From contig CAXTTV010000071.1 of NCBI GenBank assembly GCA_964247295.1, forward strand, positions 1 through 21,501: DNA of 21,501 nucleotides. Direction: 5' to 3'. The position numbers were made by a program, and so were the translations under genes. This document shows, piece by piece, positions 15,652-21,501 of this stretch; position 1 is the stretch's first letter; each line of letters starts with the position of its first letter. The notes beneath the pieces were generated by a model. The model did no database searches, had not been told where the DNA came from, and saw nothing but the letters and a program-made list of their open reading frames with translations. The stretch comes from CAXTTV01 sp964247295. GTDB lineage: Bacteria > Chloroflexota > Ktedonobacteria > Ktedonobacterales > Ktedonobacteraceae.

Positions 15652-17517
15652 ATGCTCGAAAACGATTATTCAGGACAGCAGTTTGGAGCCTACGAGCTTC
15701 AACATCTACTGGGTCATGGCGGATTCTCGACGGTCTATCTAGGCAAACAGATGCAGGACCAGTCTCTGGCTGCCATCAAACTGCTGCATACTCGTCTTGA
15801 TGCGAGTGAAACCGAACGGTTCCAGGCCCAGGCCGAGCGGATGATTCAACTGAAACATCCACATATTATTCAGATTTTATATGCAGATGTCGAGCAAGGC
15901 GTTCCCTATACCGCGATGACGTACGCCCCAAACGGGACATTACGGGATCGCCACCCACGCGGAACCTGCATTCCTTTCGAGTCCATTCTCGATTATATAA
16001 AACAGATCTCGGGCGCTCTCCAATATGTCCATAACCAGGGGATGGTCCACCGCGATATTAAGCCGCATAATATGCTGGTCGGGGCCGATCAAGAGGTACT
16101 CATTAGCGACTTTGGGATCGCGATGGTGTCGGCCAGCGTTGATCAGTTCTATCCTAGCTCTCAGGAATTTGAGGGAACGGTGATCTATGCCGCGCCCGAA
16201 CAGCTTCAAGGGCACCCACACCGCAGTAGCGATCAGTACGCGCTTGGTGTGGTGATTTATGAGTGGTTGACGGGTGTCTGGCCTTTTACCGGAACCTTTA
16301 CGGAGATCGCTAGTCAGCATATGTTTGCTCCCCCTCCACCACTCAGCAAACGCAATCCGGCGATCTCTCCGATGCTGGAGCAAGTGGTGCTCCGCGCCCT
16401 GGAAAAGTTTCCCCATAAGCGCTATCCCAGTGTCCAGGAGTTTGCCCGCGCATTGGAGGAGGCCCTGCTTCAAAATGAGGTCGACCCGATTGAACAGTTG
16501 TCTCCGACCCCGGCTTCCCGTCGCCAGTTTATGAATCCTTTCCCTTTTGGAAAGGGGAAAACGGCTATCAAACCAACTTCCCCTCATCAGGGGACAACGC
16601 TGGTTACCTATAAAGGCCATTTCGATCGCATTCATGCCCTGGCCTGGTCACCAGACGGGAAGCGCCTGGCTTCCAGTAGCCTGGATGAGACCATCCAAGT
16701 CTGGAATGCTTCAAATGGTGAGACGGTGGCAACACACCATGAGCAACCACTTTCGGTTCAAGCAATCTCCTGGTCTCCCGATGGGTATACACTGGCGATG
16801 ACGGGCGATCTTCAGTCCGATACGGTAGAGTTCTGGTCTCTGACTGAGGAGCTATCAACCTCGGGAAATAGTCCGCTAATGGCTCGACCATCTCCGCAAG
16901 AGCCCTATAGCGGCCATAAAGACCTGATTCAGGCGATCTCCTGGTCTCCCAATGGGGAGATGATTGCCTCATCCGGTGAAGATAAGACGGTCCATGTCTG
17001 GCGACCTTCGACGGCTCGCAAGCTCTATATCTATCACGGCCACTCACAGTCAATTCAGGCTCTGGGCTGGTCACCGGATAGCAAACGGGTGGCCTCCGCT
17101 GGAGAGGACGCGGCCCTTCAGATCTGGGATGCGACTAACGGCGGCCATCTAACGGTCTGCTACGGGCACACCAAACGCATCACCACGCTCTCCTGGTCTC
17201 CCGATGGTAAATTTATCGCGACCGCCAGCGAGGATCATCATGTGAAAATCTGGCACGCGGTTTCTGGCCTGCTGACCCATACCTATCAGGGACATCAGGA
17301 ATTGGTAACCTCTGTCTGCTGGTCTCCTGATAGCCGGCTGGTTGCCTCCGCCAGCCTGGATAAAACGATCCATGTCTGGGAGGCTCAAAAGGGCAAGTTG
17401 CTTTTCACGTATCGCAATCATGCGGCACCCGTTTTCTGTGTGGCCTGGTCTCCCGATGGTACACGACTGGCCTCCGGTGGTAATGATCTTACTGTTCAGA
17501 TCTGGCAGGCTCTCTAG
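15652..17517 (+). CDS. Cytosolic Ser/Thr protein kinase fused to a seven-bladed WD40 propeller
   Basis: A 621-residue protein. The Hanks-type kinase domain (about 13-270) has P-loop LGHGGFSTVYLG (20-31), ATP-binding lysine K43 (AAIK), catalytic HRDIKPHN (133-140; D135), DFG with D153, and GTVIYAAPEQ, so it should be active. A linker (about 275-318, Pro/Ser/Lys-rich) follows. From residue 320 there are seven WD40 repeats, most of the form GH-x-WSPDG/S-x-LASxxxDxTxxxW, and the protein ends with the last repeat. Repeat 2 lacks the GH pair and is followed by a long loop. No transmembrane segment is present, unlike PknB-type kinases. ATG 15652 has AGGTG five bases upstream. Kinase-WD40 fusions are known in Ktedonobacteria, Actinobacteria and cyanobacteria; targets are unknown. 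It may be co-transcribed with metH. Confidence 0.93.
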   Translation: MLENDYSGQQFGAYELQHLLGHGGFSTVYLGKQMQDQSLAAIKLLHTRLDASETERFQAQAERMIQLKHPHIIQILYADVEQGVPYTAMTYAPNGTLRDRHPRGTCIPFESILDYIKQISGALQYVHNQGMVHRDIKPHNMLVGADQEVLISDFGIAMVSASVDQFYPSSQEFEGTVIYAAPEQLQGHPHRSSDQYALGVVIYEWLTGVWPFTGTFTEIASQHMFAPPPPLSKRNPAISPMLEQVVLRALEKFPHKRYPSVQEFARALEEALLQNEVDPIEQLSPTPASRRQFMNPFPFGKGKTAIKPTSPHQGTTLVTYKGHFDRIHALAWSPDGKRLASSSLDETIQVWNASNGETVATHHEQPLSVQAISWSPDGYTLAMTGDLQSDTVEFWSLTEELSTSGNSPLMARPSPQEPYSGHKDLIQAISWSPNGEMIASSGEDKTVHVWRPSTARKLYIYHGHSQSIQALGWSPDSKRVASAGEDAALQIWDATNGGHLTVCYGHTKRITTLSWSPDGKFIATASEDHHVKIWHAVSGLLTHTYQGHQELVTSVCWSPDSRLVASASLDKTIHVWEAQKGKLLFTYRNHAAPVFCVAWSPDGTRLASGGNDLTVQIWQAL

Positions 17518-17520
17518 TCC

Positions 17521-17538
17521 CATTTCAGGCCTGAAATG
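17521..17538. promoter_or_regulatory. Perfect 18-bp palindrome just after the kinase stop
   Basis: CATTTCAGGCCTGAAATG is fully self-complementary and begins three bases after the kinase TAG. A -10-like TACAAT (17542-17547) follows, but no -35 is seen at the right spacing, since that position falls in the palindrome. There is no T-run, so it is more likely a protein-binding site or RNA end structure than an intrinsic terminator. It could control entry into metH. Confidence 0.5.
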
Positions 17539-17567
17539 ATGTACAATAAGGGGAAAGAAATGAGTTC

Positions 17568-17606
17568 CCATGCAGAGCCGCATGGCTCGGGCTGCCAGAT
17601 CAGCCC
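17568..17606 (+). promoter_or_regulatory. Structured metH leader with mutually exclusive hairpins
   Basis: Three stems share bases: CCATGC/GCATGG (17568-17573, 17580-17585), GAGCC/GGCTC (17575-17579, 17584-17588), and GGGCT/AGCCC (17589-17593, 17602-17606). The first two exclude each other. This leader precedes metH by 70-110 bases. No B12 box (GCCACTG) or recognisable SAM or SAH riboswitch core was found, so a ligand is not proposed. Confidence 0.3.
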
Positions 17607-17675
17607 TTCTATCATCCGAAGTTTTCCCCAGGCTTTTAGAGAGCATCTGCATTGTCGGGTGGATTGGAGTCGCCT

Positions 17676-20600
17676 TTGAGCAATTATCTTGATACCCTGT
17701 CTCGCCGCATTTTGATTTTTGACGGCGCGATGGGCACAAACATTCAACGCTATCAACTGACAGCCGAAGACTATGGTGGCGAGGCAACCGAGGGCTGTAA
17801 TGAGTATCTGGTGCTGACAAAGCCTTCGGTGATTGAGGAGATCCACGCTGGCTTTCTGGAGGTCGGCTGCGATGTGATTGAGACCGATACCTTTACGGCC
17901 AGCCATCTTAAGCTGGATGAGTACGGTCTGGGCCACCTGACGAATGAGGTGAATCTTACGGCGGCCCGGATGGCCCGCCGCCTGGCCGATAAATATAGCA
18001 CTGCCGATCAGCCCCGCTTTGTGGCTGGCTCGGTCGGCCCTACTGGAATGCTCCCCTCGTCAAGTGATCCCCTATTGAGCAACATTACCTATCAACAATT
18101 GGCGGCCCTTTTCGAGGAGCAGACGATCCCTCTCCTTCAGGGGGGCGTGGATCTGCTCCTGATCGAGACCAGCCAGGATATTCTAGAGGTGCGCGCGGCG
18201 ATTACTGGCATGCGACGGGCGATGAAGCAGATGGGTCGTACGGTGCCGATCCAGGCTCAGGTCTCGCTGGATACCAGCGGTCGCATGCTGTTAGGGACGG
18301 ATATCGCGGCGGTGATGGCTACCCTGACGGCTCTGCGCGTGGATGTGATCGGGTTGAACTGCTCCACCGGGCCAGATTATATGCGCGAGCCGGTCCAGTA
18401 TCTTTCCGAGAACTGCCCCCTGCCGATATCGACGATCCCTAATGCTGGCATTCCGTTGAATGTGAATGGGCAGGCGGTCTATCCAATGGAGCCGGAGGCG
18501 ATGGCGGAGGCTCTGCGTGAGTTTGTGACGGAGTTCGGTGTGAATGTGATCGGCGGGTGCTGCGGCAATAGCTATGAACATATGAGGCAGATCGTTCAGG
18601 CCTGCCGCAATGCTCCAAGACGCGCTCGCCCTATCGCGGATCAAAATTTCTCACACAAAGATTTTACGAAGATTACGCCGCCTCTCCTCTCCAGTGGTAT
18701 CCGCGCGACAGCGCTGCATCAAGATCCCGCGCCGCTGCTGGTGGGGGAGCGTGTGAATAGCCAGGGAAGCCGGAAGGCGAAACAGGCCCTGCTCAACGAT
18801 GATTTTGAAACCCTGCTCACGATTGGCCGCGAACAGGTGGAGGGCGGGGCCCACGTGCTCGATGTCTGTGTGGCGCTGACCGAGCGCACCGATGAGGATA
18901 TACAGATGTCCCGATCGGTGAAGATACTCTCGATGGGCCTTGAGGCTCCTCTGGTCATCGACTCTACCGAGCCAGGGGTGATCCAATCGGCTCTGGAGAC
19001 CTATCCCGGTCGCGCGGTGATCAATTCCATTAATATGGAGAATGGCCGCCAGCGGATTGAGAGTGTGGTTCCGATGGCGGTGGAGCATGGTTCAACTCTG
19101 GTGGCGCTCACTATCGATGAGATAGGGATGGCGAAGACGGCGGACCGCAAGGTCCAGGTAGCCCACGAGATCTATAAGATCTGCGTGAATGAGTATGGGA
19201 TTCCCGCCAGCGCGCTGATCTTTGATCCTCTCACTTTCCCGGTGACGACGGGCCAGGAGGAGCTTCAGACGGCGGCGATTGAGACGCTGGAGGCTCTGAC
19301 CAGGATCAAGCAGGATCTGCCCGGCGTGCTGACGATTCTGGGTGTCAGCAATGTCTCCTTCGGTCTCAAGCCCCATGCCCGCGCGGTCCTGAATAGCGTG
19401 TTTCTCTATCATGCGGTGAAGGCTGGCCTGGACGCGGCCATTGTGAACCCGACGCATATTACACCGTATGCTGAGATCGATGCGGAACAGCGTCAGCTCG
19501 CGGAGGATCTGATCTATAACCGCCCCGAGGCTCTTCCTCGTTATATCGCCTACTTTGAGGATCATGAGCCACAGCAGGATGGCGCGGCAACAAAGGCCGA
19601 TCCAACCGAGGGGATGAATACCTTTGAACGACTCCACTGGCAGATCCTCCACCGTCGTAAAGAAGGGATTGAGCCGCTCATAGATGAGGCCATCAAGCTT
19701 CGCAGGGAGGAGCTTGAGGCCGCTACCGGTGAGGCGGCGGTGAATGTGCTAAATACGGTGCTGCTCCCAGCGATGAAGGACGTGGGCGATCGCTTCGGAG
19801 CTGGCGAGTTGATTCTGCCGTTTGTGCTGCAATCGGCTGAGGTTATGAAAAAGTCGGTGGCTCATCTCGAACAGTACCTAGAGAAAAAAGAGGGCTATAC
19901 AAAAGGCAAGGTGGTGCTGGCAACGGTCTTTGGGGATGTTCACGATATCGGTAAAAATTTGGTGAATACGATCCTTAGTAATAATGGTTATACGGTGTAC
20001 GATCTGGGTAAGCAGGTCCCGCTAAATACGATTCTGGATAAGGCTGTTGAGGTGGGGGCCGATGCGATCGGGCTCTCGGCTCTGTTGGTGAGTACCTCAA
20101 AGCAGATGCCACTCTGTGTGCAGGAACTCTACCGCCGGAAGCTGAATTTCCCGGTAATTGTTGGGGGCGCGGCGATCAATCGCTCCTATGGTCGACGTAT
20201 CCTGTTTGTAGATAATCAGCAATCGGACGCGCAACCCCAGGCTTATGAGCCCGGTGTCTTTTACGCTCGGGACGCTTTTGAGGGCCTGGATATCATGGAT
20301 CGCCTGACCAGCAAGCCAGAGGAACGAACAAAGTTTGTTCAGGGCGTTAAAGATGCGGCCCTGCATGAGCGCTTGAAGAAAGAGGGCAAACAGACGGAGG
20401 TGAGTACAACTTCACGTACGGAGGATACTCAACGCTCAGAGAGCATTCGACCAGTAAATCAGATTCCGGTCCCACCCTTCTGGGGACCGCGCGTGCTGGA
20501 TCGGATCGGGTTGGAGAATATCGCGGCCTGTATGGATCTTAAGACGCTCTACCGACTGCACTGGGGCGGGAAATCCCATGGCGAGGAGTTTAATCGGCTG

Positions 20601-21236
20601 GTGGACGAGGAATTTCGCCCCCGATTAGAGCGGATGCTTCTGGAGGCCCGTCAGCAGCGCTATCTTCAGCCTAAAGCAGTCTATGGCTACTTCCCCTGTC
20701 AGTCTCAGGGCAATGAGCTGCTGGTCTATGATCCCCAACAGCCGGGCCGTGAGCTCACCCGCTTCCATTTCCCACGCCAGCATGAGCGTGAGCGCCTCTG
20801 TCTGGCCGACTACTTCGCGTCGGTCGAGAGTGGGCAGATGGATGTGGTGGCCTTCCAGGTTGTGACGATGGGGAACGCCGTGAGTACAGCGATTGAAAAA
20901 TTGCAGCAAGCGGGCAACTATTCCGAAGCCTATTATCTGCATGGACTGGCTGTGGAGATGGCTGAGGGATTAGCGGAATACACAAATCGTCTGGTGAAGC
21001 AGGAACTAAAAGTCGAGGAGGCCCGGCGCTATAGCTGGGGCTACCCCGCGATCCCCGATCTGGCGGATCATGAGCGGCTCTTCCAACTGCTACCAGTTGG
21101 GGCGAGTATCGGCGTGGAGCTCACCGAGGCTCATCAGTTAGTACCGGAGCAATCTACGGCGGCGATTATTCTCCACCATCCTCAAGCAACCTACTTCTCG
21201 GTTCGGGTTCAGAATGCTGAGGCCGCCCACGCCTGA
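17676..21236 (+). CDS. metH: Cobalamin-dependent methionine synthase
   Basis: Methylates homocysteine to methionine using 5-methyltetrahydrofolate through bound methylcobalamin. It has 1186 residues with all four modules. In the homocysteine-binding barrel the zinc cysteines are C229 (GLNCST) and C295-C296 (GGCCG). The pterin-binding domain is at about 345-630 (VGERVNSQGSRKAKQALL, IDSTEPGVIQSAL). The cobalamin module has cap helices and GDVHDIGKN with the cobalt-ligating H756. The reactivation (AdoMet) domain carries YGYFPCQSQGN, RFHFPRQ and the R-x3-GY motif in RRYSWGYPAIPD. A variable charged linker (about 895-930) separates the last two. TTG 17676 is chosen because GGAG lies six bases upstream and MSNYLDTLSRRILIFDGAMGT fits the family; TTG 17652 and 17664 are alternatives. 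It may be read through from the kinase gene, and ends in a strong terminator. Confidence 0.96.
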   Translation: MSNYLDTLSRRILIFDGAMGTNIQRYQLTAEDYGGEATEGCNEYLVLTKPSVIEEIHAGFLEVGCDVIETDTFTASHLKLDEYGLGHLTNEVNLTAARMARRLADKYSTADQPRFVAGSVGPTGMLPSSSDPLLSNITYQQLAALFEEQTIPLLQGGVDLLLIETSQDILEVRAAITGMRRAMKQMGRTVPIQAQVSLDTSGRMLLGTDIAAVMATLTALRVDVIGLNCSTGPDYMREPVQYLSENCPLPISTIPNAGIPLNVNGQAVYPMEPEAMAEALREFVTEFGVNVIGGCCGNSYEHMRQIVQACRNAPRRARPIADQNFSHKDFTKITPPLLSSGIRATALHQDPAPLLVGERVNSQGSRKAKQALLNDDFETLLTIGREQVEGGAHVLDVCVALTERTDEDIQMSRSVKILSMGLEAPLVIDSTEPGVIQSALETYPGRAVINSINMENGRQRIESVVPMAVEHGSTLVALTIDEIGMAKTADRKVQVAHEIYKICVNEYGIPASALIFDPLTFPVTTGQEELQTAAIETLEALTRIKQDLPGVLTILGVSNVSFGLKPHARAVLNSVFLYHAVKAGLDAAIVNPTHITPYAEIDAEQRQLAEDLIYNRPEALPRYIAYFEDHEPQQDGAATKADPTEGMNTFERLHWQILHRRKEGIEPLIDEAIKLRREELEAATGEAAVNVLNTVLLPAMKDVGDRFGAGELILPFVLQSAEVMKKSVAHLEQYLEKKEGYTKGKVVLATVFGDVHDIGKNLVNTILSNNGYTVYDLGKQVPLNTILDKAVEVGADAIGLSALLVSTSKQMPLCVQELYRRKLNFPVIVGGAAINRSYGRRILFVDNQQSDAQPQAYEPGVFYARDAFEGLDIMDRLTSKPEERTKFVQGVKDAALHERLKKEGKQTEVSTTSRTEDTQRSESIRPVNQIPVPPFWGPRVLDRIGLENIAACMDLKTLYRLHWGGKSHGEEFNRLVDEEFRPRLERMLLEARQQRYLQPKAVYGYFPCQSQGNELLVYDPQQPGRELTRFHFPRQHERERLCLADYFASVESGQMDVVAFQVVTMGNAVSTAIEKLQQAGNYSEAYYLHGLAVEMAEGLAEYTNRLVKQELKVEEARRYSWGYPAIPDLADHERLFQLLPVGASIGVELTEAHQLVPEQSTAAIILHHPQATYFSVRVQNAEAAHA

Positions 21237-21247
21237 TTATACCCGAC

Positions 21248-21286
21248 AGGGTGGGCGATCCGTTAAAGGGATCGCCCACCCTTTTT
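21248..21286 (+). terminator. Strong Rho-independent terminator of metH
   Basis: A 14-bp perfect stem, AGGGTGGGCGATCC (21248-21261) with GGATCGCCCACCCT (21269-21282), a seven-base loop and TTTT (21283-21286) immediately after, 11 bases beyond the stop. No T-run exists on the other strand, so it works in the plus direction. Confidence 0.9.
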
Positions 21287-21297
21287 AAAAGCTGAAT

Positions 21298-21489
21298 CTA
21301 TAGTAATCCTGGTCGGAACGTTGATCTCTCTTGGCAGTGACCGTTCCGAGGAGGATCATCGTCATACGGACCTGGATCATCCACGTTTGTGTTCCACAGG
21401 TCAGGCATTTCTTTTATTCTAGCTTTATGGTTATTTAGCATGTTGACGGTGTCTCGCGCATGTAAACGAACAGTGTACATGTGACTCAA
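21298..21489 (-). CDS. Small or 3'-terminal reading frame of unknown function, open at the right window edge
   Basis: Sixty-three residues from TTG 21489, with AAAGG four to five bases upstream. The frame stays open to base 21501 (KKGY precedes), so it may be the C-terminal end of a longer gene outside the window. The N-terminal half is basic and helical (TVRLHARDTVNMLNNHKARIKEM). The C-terminal half has an acidic Asp-Pro-rich stretch, VDDPGPYDDDPP, then a basic tail with one cysteine. No family is recognised. It is convergent with metH and lies just beyond the metH terminator. The composition is not that of a typical shadow frame, but evidence for coding is thin. Confidence 0.4.
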   Translation of the reverse strand: MSHMYTVRLHARDTVNMLNNHKARIKEMPDLWNTNVDDPGPYDDDPPRNGHCQERSTFRPGLL

Positions 21490-21501
21490 GTAGCCTTTCT
21501 T

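Noticed and set aside
15339..15800. 153-codon frame upstream of and overlapping the kinase gene
   Set aside because: It overlaps the certain kinase start in another frame and covers the promoter; Arg/Ser/Cys-rich random-looking sequence.
17518..17675. Cobalamin riboswitch before metH
   Set aside because: The conserved B12 box and surrounding core were not found, and the gap is short for that RNA class.
17149..17820. 223-codon minus-strand frame across the kinase-metH junction
   Set aside because: Antisense to WD40 repeats and the metH start; low-complexity composition mirrors the repeats.

Overview
The window looks like a chromosomal segment of a Chloroflexota bacterium, most likely class Ktedonobacteria. 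The basis is indirect. It has a cytosolic Ser/Thr kinase fused to a seven-bladed WD40 propeller, a degenerate Rpn/PD-(D/E)XK nuclease-transposase relic of a type common in that group, a mutS-mutL pair without an E. coli-like setting, frequent TTG starts, and moderately GC-rich coding sequence rich in GATCGC. No rRNA, tRNA, CRISPR array, phage or intact insertion sequence was seen, so the taxonomic call is an inference.

Layout. 1-834 is an Rpn-family nuclease gene broken by an in-frame TGA and closed by an intrinsic terminator. 1031-5370 is a tight plus-strand operon: a large TPR-containing protein of unknown function, the 23S rRNA uracil-C5 methyltransferase RlmD and the nucleotide pyrophosphatase Maf, joined by 0-4 base junctions. 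A convergent MscS-type channel gene (5392-6519, minus) follows. After a 483-base gap come nadD and an overlapping DUF951-type gene (7003-7909), then a 12-TM MFS exporter (8080-9519), then an M50-like HELSH membrane metallopeptidase with its own good promoter (9597-10403). mutS and mutL lie on the minus strand as a two-gene operon (15081 to 10540). A 570-base gap with divergent promoters separates mutS from the kinase-WD40 gene (15652-17517). That is followed by cobalamin-dependent methionine synthase metH (17676-21236), which ends in a strong terminator. A small uncharacterised minus-strand reading frame runs off the right edge.

Functionally this is mostly housekeeping: rRNA modification, nucleotide-pool sanitation, NAD synthesis, mismatch repair, methionine/one-carbon metabolism and osmotic safety. 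It is interleaved with accessory or poorly known genes (TPR protein, M50-like protein, kinase-WD40). I saw no clear undescribed multi-gene system. The best second-look items are the 114-bp duplication in the TPR gene, whose copies differ only at amino-acid-changing sites; the nonsense-broken nuclease gene; the paired TTCTAGAA palindromes in the mutS/kinase regulatory gap; the hairpin that spans the MFS stop codon and overlaps the next gene's -35 box; and the structured, possibly two-state leader of metH.
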